A program made the translations under genes and the position numbers. The notes under the pieces were generated by a model. It was not told where the DNA came from. It did not search any database and was given only the letters and a program-made list of their open reading frames with translations. A DNA stretch of 64,000 nt from Halocaridina rubra (Eukaryota; Arthropoda; Malacostraca; Decapoda; Atyidae): the NCBI GenBank assembly GCA_037179515.1, contig JAXCGZ010009449.1, positions 65,001 to 129,000 on the forward strand, given 5' to 3'. Every line of letters begins with the position of its first letter. The first letter of the stretch is position 1. This document shows positions 33,880-53,274 of the stretch, one piece after another.

Positions 33880-34640
33880 ACTTGAATGGTGGTCAAGGAG
33901 GAGGAGGAGGACTGCTTCTTTGGAGAGAGCCCTTCCATAAAAACGGTAACTCTTCAGATACAGGCTATTTCTGGTGTTTTCTCTCTATGTTCTCTATTGG
34001 AAGATGCTTCTCTGACTAGTGGAACAAGAAAACGATCCAGAGAAATTTTGTCTTTTTCTGCTGATAAATTTTTCTAAAATGAGACATCACATTGTCATTT
34101 AAAATGTTCACTGATCTGTAACTCACAGTTTTGTCTGAGTGATTAGTCTCAATAAAAGCTTGCTCATCACTCCACGTACTAAAGATTTCTTTAAATTTTT
34201 CAATGATGAGAATTTTTCATATCAGCCTCAACTGGCTTTAAATTCATCAATTTTAGTGGCATTAAAACTCGGAGTGTTTGCTACTAAATCATGGTGTATT
34301 TGTAGAACCTTATGTGCATATTATAGCCTCACTAACACTATCTCCAGCCAGCTTTTCTCAGTTATCCAAACCAACAATAACTTTTCTACCTCTTCTATCA
34401 ACTGTGACCTATTCTTCCTTAACATAGTTACTCCTTCAGCCACATCAGCTGCCTTAAAGACCTCTTTAGTTTTCAAAAGAGTACAGATGGTCGATTTCGC
34501 TGTTATACTGCGTGGCAAGATCAGAAAGACGAACACTGTTTTCATGTTTAGAAATTATTTCTTTCTTCGTTTCTACTATTATACGGTTAGGCTTTTTTAT
34601 GCCACTGTCACTAATGCAGTTCACTTTCTTAGGAGCCATA
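33880..34640 (-). pseudogene. Tigger-like transposase remnant
   Basis: Minus strand from ATG at 34639: MAPKKVNC, then KKPNRIIVETKKEIISKHEN and VRLSDLATQYN (first HTH of Tigger transposases), a frame change, STICTLLKTKEVFKAADVAE, GVTMLRKNRSQLIEEVEKLL and LVWITEKS (linker and second HTH), then decayed sequence with EFKAS. Multiple frameshifts. The catalytic region is missing or unrecognisable. Confidence 0.8.
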
Positions 34641-36710
34641 ATAAGGGCTAGTTTAAAGTAAAGGCAAAACAATGTTGTTGTTGTTGGATGTTCACCCTTG
34701 AGGGTGAGCGGACCTTCCACTTGTGGCCCGCGGGCACCAATGCAGAACTGAGAGCAACCATGCGGGCAAGCGGGAACGTGGTCACCTGGCTGGATGTGCA
34801 TGTGTATGCGTGTTCGGGACTCAAGCGTTTATTCAGGAGGTGATGCAAAATTTGCTCGTAAATAGTGTTCATGGGGCGGGAGCACTACTGTACAGTAATA
34901 CCTCACCTTACATCTCTTTGACTTTCGTTAGTCTCGATTTTACATTTTTCATTATTGATAATAGGAAAAATAATATTCTAATATTGTCAGTTTACATAAG
35001 TTTATGTTGATCTGCAAGATAATATTACAAACCTCTAAAAATAAAAACAATTATCTAATATCAATAAGAGACTAAATAAAAACATTAAAATATATAAAAA
35101 AATTTGAAGCTTAAAAATTTATATACACTGCATATAGTATGTGATATACATTTGCATCATATAAAAAAGAATATCACCAAAATAAAATATAGAAAAAGTA
35201 TGAAATAACTTAAAGAGAAATGTTAAAGCATATAAAATAACAAAAATTATTTCAAATGTAAGATACCTACGTAAAGTATGTACAGTAATACGACAGTGAT
35301 TAAGCGTGCCAGTTTCATCAGACTCGTGATTGTGTATGTTTTAAAGTATTTGCAGCATTTTGTTTGTATTAAATTAGTTAACGTCTCTCCTAAAGAGACA
35401 AAAAGAGGAAAAGGAACCAAAAAAGTGAGTCTAAACCATCAGCAAACTGCAGCAGGCATTGGAGTAATTCAAGAAAAGATTTTCACTTTTCAAGGAGATG
35501 CATCCTCATGCTTAACACTGCAAATATTACTGGGGCAATTCAGGAAAATATTCTCCCATTATAAGCTCATCCTAAAAGTATAGGGGAGCAAGACCATTCA
35601 GCACATCGACAGTAAATTCAAAGCACCTAACATATAGTCTCATCCTTTTCCTCCAACAAGCCCATTGATGTTACCCATATGGTAACTTTTTTAGCTGTTC
35701 TTTACATTAGTATACATTGAAATATATACATACAGTAGACATATTAAAAAAAGACAGTTAAAATGCTCTGCTATAGAAAGACATTTATTGTATTATAACA
35801 TTATGGGATTGCGCATTAAGGTTCATTGAGGTTATATTCAAAGGGTATGAAGGTGGTATTTAACTTTTTTTTCTCTTTTTATTAGGAACAATTAAAATGT
35901 ATTCTGATTACTTATTATAAAAAAAGTGAAAATGTTGAACTATCAAATGATGTTATACTGTAAGCAATTTAAATGATTTGTTTAAATAGGGTTTACATGG
36001 GGTCCAGGTCGTCTTTATATGGTATTTTAGATTTAAGTAGGTTTCTGTATTAAATTGCGACTTTTGGAACAAATAAATGATGTAAGACATGGTATTACTT
36101 CATATTCCAATTGAAAAGTCAGTGTGTAATTAGAACAGCTCGCCAAATATTCCATTGACTAACAATTATAACATATAACAGCTGAGAATATTTTAGTTTA
36201 TTAATATTAATATCAACACAAAATAAAATCCATTATGAGAGAATCAAAATTAATCTTCATGAAAATAGGTTATTCAGTTTCAGAATGTTACACAGAAGCA
36301 AGTAATCTTGAGGACATGACATTTCACTTGATGATAGTATTTCAATTCAACAGGATAGGTGTGAAAGAGTAATGAACATCTGATATAAAAGTACGTAAAT
36401 AAATACAGTACCATTACTTACAGAGAATAGTAATAAATTCACTTGATGTTTACATACAAAAATAACCAAAAGAATGTTGTCTTTAATGAAAGCACAGAAT
36501 GATACACTATATATACTGTATCATATAAGGTAAATTAAATATCCCTAATCACAAAAGCACTCATATATTTTACTTTCCATTCATTGATAATCATTATGGA
36601 ATCTTATAAAAATTTCACACAGAGAAACTATAATTTAATTTTCACGTGGTATATGATGCAGTATGGACAATACTCGCAATACGCTGACATTTCCATACAT
36701 CTCCAGCTCA
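34641..36710. other. Mostly featureless; one GC-rich patch
   Basis: 34680-34880 is unusually GC-rich ('gtggcccgcgggcaccaatg', 'catgggg') and may be the 5' region of the Tigger element or another insertion. The rest is AT-rich. 35390-35480 carries a 101-codon frame with KETKRGKGTKKVSLNHQQTA that I do not trust. Confidence 0.4.
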
Positions 36711-39737
<3,027 letters not shown>

Positions 39738-41020
39738 TTTGTATATAATATGAGTACTGTAACAATTCTCTTACTGGCACAAATGCACAATAAGTACAAA
39801 GCCGAGAAATCTTACACGGTACGTTGCTGCCTTTACACAATTTGAACAGATTTTGTATGTTGAATTCAGAGTTTCTAAATAACGTAAGTCACTTACTCTC
39901 TTTCCATTTTAATAATGCTTTCCAAATCAACTTCCAAAAATTGACACTGCTACAACACTGCATAAGAGAAATAAAATTACATTGAAAAACATGTGAAACA
40001 TCAATACAACTTTCTTCCAATTTTTATGGATCTCGAGGAAGGGATATACCGTACAGTACATCCCTTTAGTATTACTCCTGTAAGCCCTGAAAATTATAAG
40101 ACAGTCCAAAGGTGTCATGAGGGTCCTCAAAAGTAACTAACAACACAGTCTGCATTTAACTGCAGTGAGACAGACTAGATACTGCCAGACAATAGTATAT
40201 AGAGTAACTTTTTGAAGTCTTTCAACCAATGAAGATGCATCCATTAATTTGATGGGTTGGTCGGTCTGTTTATTACAGCTGGCAAGTAAAATAACTAAGC
40301 TCTTGCCAATTAATATTTTTATGCCTAATTATCATAATAACTCACAATTTTGTGATTTATTACCATAAATATTAGTTTATCCTTAAGAGGAATGGCACCA
40401 ATATACAATGAATGCCAAAAATTCTGGAAGAGATAAGATTTTCTATTGGCAAGGTTGGGAAGTATAATGATGGTAATTATTAATTTACATTATTCCTCTT
40501 AATAGATATTGTAATTATTATTATTATTATATGTTGCTATATTTGTGGCATCTTTCTATTATAATGATTAAGAAAGAAGATAGGAAAATGAGGATGAGCA
40601 TATCAATTGCTAAGGTTGTGTAAGTTGTTGGTCATTGTTGACTTTAGCTTCGTGCAGATACATAATTATTATTATTACTATTATTATTGGGAAGAGAAAC
40701 CCACAGTAATGTGTTTACTGATTAATTACACTATATGAAACTATCACTTTCCCCTCAAAATCATTTCAAGATACTGATGTGCTCTCCTGTTGTAATCTTC
40801 TTCTATTCTGCAGGAAACCCTTACAATAAAAGAGTGCATTGGCATCATCAAAATGCTATCAGTGGAAACCAAAAGCTTGATATATATAGTTCACATATAC
40901 CTGTAATTATGTGGGTTTTTCTTTATCACTGTAGATGCCAATATAGCAAAAGTTTGAAATTAATGCAATAACAAGCCCTAGGTGTGGTATGGAAGAGTAA
41001 AATGAATACAGATATTCAGT
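39738..41020. other. 5' flank of phosphatase B, no further gene
   Basis: Should contain the promoter, but no clear TATA/initiator pair could be chosen. ATT/ATA runs near 40515 and 40660. No coding frame trusted. Confidence 0.4.
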
Positions 41021-41190
41021 GATTATTAGTTAGTTGAGAGGTATCTCTCTTCTCTTTGTACCTTTGTGGGTACAGATGGTACGGTAGCGCCTTGGCACAA
41101 TATAAGTTCTATGTACAATTCCTGGCTAGGGACAAAAATTTGTTTCACATTTTCAAATATAATGTGTTTATTTGATCCTCTGGAGATCCT
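41021..41190 (+). mobile_element. tRNA-derived SINE, family 2, old copy
   Basis: 'gtacggtagcgccttggcac' ... 'caattcctggctaggg' ... 'gtttcacattttcaaatata' parallels 54675-54790. B-box is decayed. Confidence 0.6.
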
Positions 41191-41259
41191 GATAAAGTAT
41201 GGATTTTAATTGAATACAACCTCAAACCACCATCGAGGTTGGGAAGAGAGAGTAAATTG

Positions 41260-41446
41260 ATCACAAAAATTCAGTAGAGTGCATTCATTCCTTAGCTTAA
41301 GCAGTTCATTGAGAGGTTTCTCTCATCTCTTTATACCTTTGATGGTGGAGTTTGTATTGACTTGGAACACTGACTGAGTCCTGGGTTCAAATCCCAGCCA
41401 GGTATAATTTGTTTCGTGTTTCTACGTGCAATAATGTTTATATTTG

Positions 41447-41450
<4 letters not shown>
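41260..41450 (+). mobile_element. tRNA-derived SINE, family 2
   Basis: Good B-box 'gggttcaaatcccagccagg' preceded by 'tggagtttgtattgacttgg'. The tail 'gtttcgtgtttctacgtgca' leads straight into (TA)n at 41451. Confidence 0.7.
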
Positions 41451-43638
<2,188 letters not shown>

Positions 43639-43784
43639 GGACCTCCTGAAGAATTGAAACCGGCAAAGAAAGGTTAGGTTACGTTAACTTTGGTTGGAAT
43701 TTGAGTTGGGCCTTTAAGCTCAAATTCTAACCTAACCTTTTTTTGCTGCTTATAAAAAACAGGTGCCAATTCTTCAGGAGCTCC
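43639..43784. mobile_element. TTAGG-bearing foldback element, copy 3
   Basis: Clearest termini of the family: 'ggacctcctgaagaattg' at the left and 'caattcttcaggagctcc' at the right. Interior 'aaaggttaggttacgttaac' mirrors 'ctaacctaacctttttt', with 'tttgagttgggcctttaa' between. Confidence 0.85.
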
Positions 43785-43869
43785 TTTATTTTTCCATGGC
43801 TCATTTTATTGTATTGTACACACAAATAAACTGGGTATGTATTTAAGCAGATTAGTGCATGCATGATTG

Positions 43870-43989
<120 letters not shown>

Positions 43990-44240
43990 CACGGTTCATA
44001 TTAGACCAGCCATCAGTTGCTTTTGCTCTTGATACCAAAGGGAGAATAAACTGAATCAAGTAAAGATATTGACTCCCAGTGCCTTGAATAACTCCATAAA
44101 TTGTTAGGTTATGTAATGGTTAAGATTTGTTTTATGCACCCCTTTCATAGCCTACTTGAGATAAAAAGGTGTTGCCACCACTTCCTGAAATGTGCAGCGG
44201 TAATTTAGTAGCACCCAAATCCACCCTTTTACGGATACCC

Positions 44241-44411
44241 TTTTCTACCAAGGGCCAGGACGGTTGCCTTCTTGTGAAGGACTTGTTTTGGCAGATGTCA
44301 TCGTTACCCTGAGTGCATGCCCTTGCTAACCTCAGACCGTGATGGGGCGCGAACCCTCGACCAAACGCCTCAGAGTCACGGATACGCTACTGCTTGAGCC
44401 ACGGTGACTAC
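44241..44411 (-). mobile_element. tRNA-derived SINE, family 1
   Basis: Reverse complement of the 3387 copy: 'ggacttgttttggcagatgt', 'gtgatggggcgcgaaccctc' (B-box), 'tgagccacggtgactac' (A-box side). Confidence 0.8.
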
Positions 44412-44603
44412 ACCCTTTTTAGGTAAGTAAAGTTTCAAATTTGATTTAGATTAAGTTAGAAGAGTTAGGATATGCAAGTATCCACCACTGCTCACCAGTT
44501 TCGGTCCTAACACCAGTGGTGGCTCGTTGCTATTAGTGGGGGTGCTGCTTCAGAAAATCTATAGCCATTGTTTAAATGGATTGTATGGATTCGGTTTTAC
44601 GTC

Positions 44604-44780
44604 ACGAACTCCCTTTTTTACTAAGGGCTAGGACGGTTGCCTTCTTACGAAGGATTTGTTTTGGCAGATGTAATCATTACCCTGAGTGTATGCCCTTACT
44701 AACCTCAGTCCGTGACGGGGCACGAACCTTTGACCTGCCACCTTAGAGTCGTAGACGCTACCATTTTGCCATGGAGACTA
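44604..44780 (-). mobile_element. tRNA-derived SINE, family 1
   Basis: Another reversed copy, more diverged: 'ggatttgttttggcagatgt', 'gacggggcacgaacctttga', 'gccatggagactat'. Two copies within 600 bases, same orientation. Confidence 0.76.
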
Positions 44781-45298
44781 TTGTGGAAAATGAAACAAAC
44801 ATATAAAAAGAAACTCTGTATTAAGCTAAAGGATTATGATTCTAGTGTACAAGTATAGTGAACATAGGGGGTGCTGCAGTTCCGCAGTGCATATACTCAA
44901 GCCACCACTGCCTAACACAAAATTGAGTGGTTTCTGAGGGGAAAAAATGGTCAGATTATTCCAAAACACATCTAAATGCACCAGAAAAAAAGACAGTTTC
45001 GCCCCAAACTTGAAAGGGTTCATAAAACGAATCAGCCTTAGGATAGTACTGTTCTTAAACCAACCCTATGTAACTTAACCTAACCCAACCTAGCATAGCA
45101 ATTTACTTGAAACTTACTGTATTGGGAGTCTCAATCTTTACTTGATCGAAACTTTTAACCGTATATACACCTAGAATAGAATTTTTCTATGATTTTTCCC
45201 AGGAAATTATGGAACATTTGGAGTATGATATAACTATCGACAGCTAATTACTTACTACTGGAAATTCACCAAATTCTATAGGGTGTGAAAAGAGAAAT

Positions 45299-45505
45299 GT
45301 AGTAAATATCCATCCATCCATTTATACAAAAGCCATTTTTCCCCTTGTAAAGGGAGTGGCTGAGTCAAGGGAAAATTCTCTGACTCTTTGGGTAGCAAAA
45401 ATACAGAGGAGGGGATTCCCAGTCCCCTCGCACTGGCCCATTTAGTTGCCTTACAACACGGAGGAAGTATTTTAGCCCCCTCCTTCAGGGGGAATCCATC
45501 TATAT
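45299..45505 (+). repeat. Dispersed repeat family D
   Basis: 'ccatccatttatacaaaagcc', 'ccttgtaaagggagtggctg', 'gattcccagtcccctcgcac'. Reverse match at 60278-60455. Confidence 0.7.
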
Positions 45506-45654
45506 AAAGTTTAAGTTTTTTGACGTTATTGTATGGCCCAGGGAGGGATAATGGAGGGAAACAAGGAGGCAGAAATGCTTGGAAGAGGTTAAATATCTTT
45601 AAGAGGGAGTAATGAATATGAATGACAAAATGAAACATGTGAAGAGAAATGGAA

Positions 45655-45832
45655 ACTCATGAAGAATTGGGACCTAATTTTAATTAATAGCAAAAAGAGG
45701 TTAGGTTAGGTTATGTTAGGTTAGAATTGAATAAATAAAATATCATTGCCATGCAGTCTTCTGGAAGACTTAATATTGCAGCTTGACATTTCTGAATACA
45801 GGAATACAGTTCAGGTGAGATTTTCAGGAGCT
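45655..45832. mobile_element. TTAGG-bearing foldback element, copy 4 (diverged)
   Basis: 'actcatgaagaattgggacc' left end, then 'gaggttaggttaggttatgt' with repeated TTAGG, and a degraded right end 'gattttcaggagct'. Confidence 0.6.
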
Positions 45833-46025
45833 AAAAAATAACTAGTAAAGAAATAATGAAATATCATTCCTAGATATGGTAAAAAGTTATACAGGTATTG
45901 TAATTTTAAGGAAAGTTATGTTTATTGTTAGTGAAAAAAAAATAGACCATTAGAAAGGAAGTTTTCAATGGGCTCTTTCCCGTGAGCAAAATCAGGTATA
46001 CATACACATTATTAGGTAATTACAT

Positions 46026-46436
<411 letters not shown>

Positions 46437-46437
46437 A

Positions 46438-47252
<815 letters not shown>

Positions 47253-47339
<87 letters not shown>

Positions 47340-47347
47340 TGTGTGTG
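47253..47347. repeat. (TA)n-(GT)n tail of retrotransposon E1
   Basis: TA units followed by GTGTGTGTG immediately before the 3' terminus of element E1. Confidence 0.9.
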
Positions 47348-50204
47348 ATTACCTAATTGTGATTACCTAATTGTGTTTACGGGAAAGAGCCCAAAGCTCG
47401 TATTTTCCCGTTTCCTCATCGGTTCCATTTTATACTTAGTGATACTTATCATACCTGTCCTTAAAACTATGGATTGAGATAGCATTAACTACCTCCTCGC
47501 TTAGCCAATTCCAATTATCAACTACTCTTACACTGAAAAATTATTTTCTTACATCCTGCAAAGAAGTTTTCTTACGAAGCTTCAAACTATGACCTCTAGT
47601 TCTAGAGCCAGCCATATCAAAATATCGATCCCTATCCACTCTATCATAACCATGAAGGAATTTAAAGACTGTCACCATATCCCCCCTCACTCTTCTAGCT
47701 TCGAGTGATGGTAAGTCTAATTCCCTCAGCCTCTCATCATAACTGAGATTGCGTATTTCTGGCACCAGTTTCGTGGCATGTCTTTGAACTTTTTCAAGCT
47801 TAGCTATGTGCTTTTTCAAGTGCGGATTCCAAAAGGGGGCTGCATATTCGAGTTTTGGCCTCACATAGGTTACATAAATATTTCTGAACATTTCCTTGTC
47901 CATGTGCCTGAAGGCTACCCTTACATTTGATAAGAATGCATATGCTGCCCTTACTATGCCATTTATATGTATTTCTGGAGACAAATCTGCCAGTATGTTT
48001 ACTCCTAGATCTCTCTCATTTTCTGTCTCTTGAAGTTGTACTCCAGCCACCGAGTAGTCAAGCTTGGGCCTTCTTGCACTTGTACCCATTCTCATTACCT
48101 TACATTTTGAAGTATTGAATTTCATTAGCCACTTTTCTGACCACTCATGCAGATTATTTAGATCCTCCTGAAGTTCTCTACCATTGTTCTCGTTTTTTAC
48201 TTTCTTCACAATCTTTGCATCATCCGCAAACATATTCATGAATGATTTACAGACTCTGGTAGGTCATTTACCTATACAAGGAACAAAAGTGGCCCTAAAA
48301 CTGAACGCTGTGGAACTCCACTACTAACTCTTCTCCATTCAGACACTGAGTGTCTTACTCTAACCCTCTGTTCCTTTCCTTCTAAGTAAGTTTTTATCCA
48401 TTCCAAAACATTTCCACCTATTCTAGCCATTGCTTGCAGCCTCCTAATAAGTCTCCCATGTGGAACAGTGTCAAACGCTTTCTGGAAGTCTAGGAATATG
48501 CAATCTGCCCAGCCCTCTCTTTCCTGTAAGATTTGGCTTACCTCATCATAAAATTCTAATAAGTTTGTTACTGTTGATCTACCTTCTCTGAAGCCATGTT
48601 GCCTCACTGACAAAAAGTTGAAGGATTCCAAGTGAAGAGAGATATGTTCCCTTAGTAGTATCTCCATAACTTTGCAAACTATGCTGGTCAAGGAAACTGG
48701 TCTATAGTTCAGAGCCGTATCCCTCCTTCCCTTTTTGAAGATAGGTATCACATTTGCTTGTTTCCAGCATCTTGGAATCTCCCCTGACTCCAGTGACTTT
48801 TTAAATATGATACTTAGTGCCACTGATATTGAGTTTGCGCATTTTTTAAGCACATGAGGGGATATGTCATCAGGACCTGTAGCTTTATGAACATCTAAAT
48901 CCATCAGCGCTTTGCATACCTCTGTGGCTGTAAGGTTGATGTTCTCTAATACCGGCCCTTGAGCTTCTATCATTGCAATCTGAGGGGGTGGGGTATTTTC
49001 TACTGTAAATACTGACTGAAACTCCTTGTTCAATTCTTTGCAGATCTCTTCATCCGTCTCAGTGATGCTTCCAGCCACTCTCTTTAGCCTTAAAACCTAT
49101 TCTTTTACCTTCAGTTTTCCTCTGATAAAGCTGTGGAAAAGCTTGGGATTTTCTTTAGCCTTCCTGGTGATGTCCCTCTCATAGTCTCTCTCTGCCTCTC
49201 TCCTTTTACTTAGGTAGTCATTTCTTGCTCTTTTGTAGGTTTGCCAGGCATTTATGTTTTTTCTCCTCCTATACCTTTTCCAGCATTTGTCTCTCCACTC
49301 CTTGGCTCTTTTACACCCATTATCAAACCATTTCTCTCTGGCATGAATTACACCTACTTTGGTGACAGGTATGCAGCAATCTACTATCTTCCCATATTTC
49401 TCACAAAAGATGTCATACATTTCTTGTACAGATTTGTTGTAAAATAAGGTTCTCCAGTCAAGAACTGCAAAAAGCTCATTCATTTTGATGTAATCTCCTT
49501 TCGGATAGTTCCTCCTCATGTCCTCAGTGCCTCTACTCTCAGGAAGAATATCTTCAATGATATATTTCATCAACAACACACAGTGGTCACTCTTTCCAAT
49601 TGGTGGTACATACTCAATTTTTTCAATATCCAACACATTATCTGTGAACACTAGATCAAGTAGTGATAGCTCATCCCCACCCCTTGCCCTTGTTGGTTCC
49701 ATTACATGTTGGTGTAGGAAATTCCCTTGTATGCAATCTAGGAAATTTGCCCCGAATGAGTCCTCACCACTGTGTGGGTCAAGATTTATCCAATCTATCT
49801 CTTTATGATTAAAGTCTCCCATAATAAAAATCCTACATTTTTTTCCCCCGTGCCATGTTAACAACTGAGTTTATGACTTCAATAGTACCTATATGACTTT
49901 CCTCATAAACTTCAAGCCTATTTTGGTTCCTTGGTGGGTTGTATACAACAGTTATTATAATGCTTTCTGACCCAGTATTTATGCGAGCAACAAGAAATTC
50001 CTTGAACTCACTTTCTATAGCCAAGTTTATTTCTTCAACTTGAATCCTTTCACTTATGAGCAGTGCTATCCCTCCACCAGTCCTCTCAGATCTTTCAACC
50101 CTTAGTATTCTGAAGCCCTTAGGAAAAACTGTGACACTGTTTATGTCCTCACTCAACTTAGTCTCTGTAATTGCTACTATATCTGCCTTACTGTTGTGAA
50201 TCAT
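47348..50204 (-). pseudogene. CR1/L2-like non-LTR retrotransposon E1 (EN + RT)
   Basis: Longest copy. Minus-strand order: endonuclease ADIVAITETKLSEDIN (ETK motif), VVYNPPRN, IFIMGDFNHKEIDW (GDFN), PIGKSDHCVLLMKY (SDH); a basic linker; RT with IPIFKKGRRDTALNYRPVSL, FREGRSTVTNLLEFYDEVSQ, CIFLDFQKAFDTVPHG (motif A), SGVPQRSVLGPLLF (motif B), MFADDAKIVKKV (motif C); C-terminal YVRPKLEYAAPFWNPHLKKH. Frame breaks near 49845 (C-run), 49096 (stop) and 48270 (1-base loss), so not autonomous. 5' end truncated within the endonuclease at the E2 junction. Confidence 0.93.
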
Positions 50205-51539
50205 CCTGCAAAGAAGTTTTCTTACGAAGCTTCAAACTATGACCTCTAGTTCTAGAGCCAGCCATATTAAAATATCGATCCCTATCCACTCTATCGTAAC
50301 CATGAAGGAATTTAAAGACTGTCACCATATCCCCCCTCAATCTTCTAGCTTCCTGTGATGGTAAGTCTAATTCCCTCAGCCTCTCATCATAACTGAGATT
50401 GCGTATCTCTGGCACCAGTTTCGTGGCATGTCTTTGAACATTTTCAAGCTTAGCTATATGCTTTTTCAAGTGTGGATTCCAAAAGGGGGCTGCATATTCG
50501 AGTTTTGGCCTCACATAGGTTACATAAATATTTCTGAACATTTCCTTGTCCATGTGCCTGAAGGCTACCCTTACATTTAATAAGAATGCATATGCTGCCC
50601 TTACTATGCCATTTATATGTATTTCTGGAGACAAATCTGCCAGTATGTTTACTCCTAGATCTCTCTCATTTTCTGTCTCTTGAAGTTGTACTCCAGCCAC
50701 CGAGTAGTCAAGCTTGGGCCTTCTTGCACTTGTACCCATTCTCATTACCTTACATTTTGAAGTACTGAATTTCATTAGCCACTTTTCTGACCACTCATGC
50801 AGATTATTTAGATCCTCCTGAAGTTCTCTACCATTGTTCTCGTTTTTTACTTTCTTAACAATCTTTGCATCATCTGCAAACAAATTCATGAATGAATTTA
50901 CAAACTCTGGTATGTCATTTACTTATACAAGGAACAAAAGTGGCCCTAAAACTGAACCCTGTGGAACTCCACTACTAACTCTTCTCCATTCAGACACTGA
51001 GTGTCTTACTCTAACCCTCTGTTCCCTTCCTTCTAAGTAAGTTTTTATCCATTCCAAAACATTTCCACCTATTCTAGCCATTGCTTGCAGCTTCCTAATA
51101 AGTCTCCCATGTGGAACAGTATCAAACTCTTTCTGGAAGTCTAGGAATATGCAATCTGCCCAGCCCTCTCTTTCCTGTAAGATTTGGCTTACCTCATCAT
51201 AGAATTCTAATAAGTTTGTTACTGTTGATCTACCTTCTCTGAAGCCATGTTGCCTCACTGACAAAAAGTTGAAGGATTCCAAGTGAAGAGAGATATGTTT
51301 CCTTAGTAGTTTCTCCATAACTTTGCAAACTATGCTGGTCAAGGAAACTGGTCTATAGTTCAGAGCCGTATCCCTCCTCCACTTTTTGAAGATAGGTATC
51401 ACATTTGCTTGTTTCCAGCATCTTGGACTCTCCCCTGACTCCAGTGACTTTTTAAATATGATACTTAGTGCCACTGATAATGAGTTTGCGCATTTTTTAA
51501 GCACATGAGGGGATATGTCATCAGGACCTGTAGCTTTAT
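50205..51539 (-). pseudogene. CR1/L2-like retrotransposon E2 (RT, both ends truncated)
   Basis: RT and C-terminal region nearly identical to E1 (FREGRSTVTNLLEF, FADDAKIVKKV, YVRPKLEYAAPFW). It ends abruptly after LRKKTSLQD, lacking the last ~80 codons and 3' UTR, and joins directly to E1's endonuclease. Its 5' side stops at HKATGPDDI next to (GT)n. One 1-base frame break near 50900. Confidence 0.9.

Positions 51540-51580
<41 letters not shown>
51540..51580. repeat. (GT)n between E2 and E3
   Basis: About 20 GT units; on the minus strand it is the (AC)n tail following E3's 3' end. Confidence 0.92.
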
Positions 51581-51582
<2 letters not shown>

Positions 51583-53274
51583 TTACCTAATTGTGTTTAC
51601 GGGAAAGAGGCCAAAGCTCGTATCTTCCCGTCTCTTGATCGGTTCCATTTTATTCTTAGTGATACTTATCATACCTGGCCTTAAAACTATGGATTGAGAT
51701 AGCATTAACTACTGCCTTGCTTAGCCAATTCCAGTTATCAACTGCTCTTACACTGAAAAAGTATTTCCTTACATCCTGCAAAGAAGTTTTCTTACGAGGC
51801 TTCAAACTATGACCTCTAGTTCTAGAGCCAGCCATATCAAAATATCGATCCCTATCCACTCTATCATAACCATGAAGAAATTTAAAGACTGTCACCATAT
51901 CCCCCCCTCACTCTTCTAGCTTCCAGTGATGGTAAGTCTAATTCCCTCAGCCTCTCATCATAACTGAGATTGCGTATCTCTGGCACCAGTTTCGTGGCAT
52001 GTCTTTGAACTTTTTCAAGCTTAGCTATATGCTTTTTCAAGTGTGGATTCCAAAAGGGGGCTGCATATTTGAGTTTTGGCCTCACATAGGTTACATAAAT
52101 ATTTCTGAACATTTCCTTGTCCATGTGCCTGAAGGCTACCCTTACATTTGATAAGAATGCATATGCTGCCCTTACTATGCCATTTATATGTAATTCTGGA
52201 GACAAATCTGCCAGTATGTTTACTCCTAGATCTCTCTCATTTTCTGTCTCTTGAAGTTGTACTCCAGCCACCGAGTAGTCAAGCTTGGGCCTTCTTGCAC
52301 TTGTACCCATTCTCATTACCTTACATTTTGAAATATTGAATTTCATTAGCCACTTTTCTGACCACTCATGCAGATTATTTAGATCCTCCTGAAGTTCTCT
52401 ACCATTGTTCTCGTTTTTTACTTTCTTCACAATCTTTGCATCATCTGCAAACATATTCATGAATGAATTTACAGACTCTGGTAGGTCATTTACATATACA
52501 AGGAACAAAAGTGGCCCTAAAACTGAACCCTGTGGAACTCCACTACTAACTCTTCTCCATTCAGACACTGAGTGTCTTCCTCTAACCCTCTGTTCCCTTC
52601 CTTCTAAGTAAGTGTTTATCCATTCCAAAACATTTCCACCTATTCTAGCCATTGATTGCAGCTTCCTAATAAGTCTCCCATGTGGAACAGTGTCAAACGC
52701 TTTCTGGAAGTCTAGGAATATGCAATCTGCCCAGCCCTCTCTTTCCTGTAAGATTTGGCTTACCTCATCATAGAATTCTAATAAGTTTGTTACTGTTGAT
52801 CTACCTTCTCTGAAGCCATGTTGCCTCACTGACAAAAAGTTGAAGGATTCCAAGTGAAGAGAGATATGTTTCCTTAGTAGTTTCTCCATAACTTTGCAAA
52901 CTATGCTGGTCAAGGAAACTGATCTATAGTTCAGAGCCGTATCCCTCCTTCCCTTTTTGAAGATAGGTATCACATTTGCTTGTTTTCAGTATCTTGGAAT
53001 CTCCCCTGACTCCAGTGACTTTTTAAATATGATACTTAGTGCCAATGATATTGAGTTTGCGCATTTTTTAAGCACATGAGGGGATATGTCATCAGGACCT
53101 GTAGCTTTATGAACATCTAAATCCATCAGCGCTTTGCATACCTCTGTGGCTGTAAGGTTGATGTTCTCTAATACCGGCCCTTGAGCTTCTATCTCTGCAA
53201 TCTGAGGGGGTGGGGTATTTTCTACTGTAAATACTGACTGAAACTCCTTGTTCAATTCATTGCAGATCTCTTCA
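51581..53274 (-). pseudogene. CR1/L2-like retrotransposon E3 (RT to 3' end)
   Basis: Runs from EICNELNKEFQSVFTVEN through intact RT motifs (363-codon frame ending at 51882) to the terminal RYDKYH and 3' UTR. A seven-C run at 51901-51907 shifts the frame (six C in E1). A second break near 52980. Flanked on both sides by (GT)n. Confidence 0.92.

Noticed and set aside
34139..34651. Plus-strand 170-codon frame
   Set aside because: Antisense of the Tigger-like transposase remnant, whose minus-strand translation is recognisable.
45276..45638. 120-codon minus-strand frame
   Set aside because: Lies across family D repeat sequence; composition follows the repeat, no domain seen.
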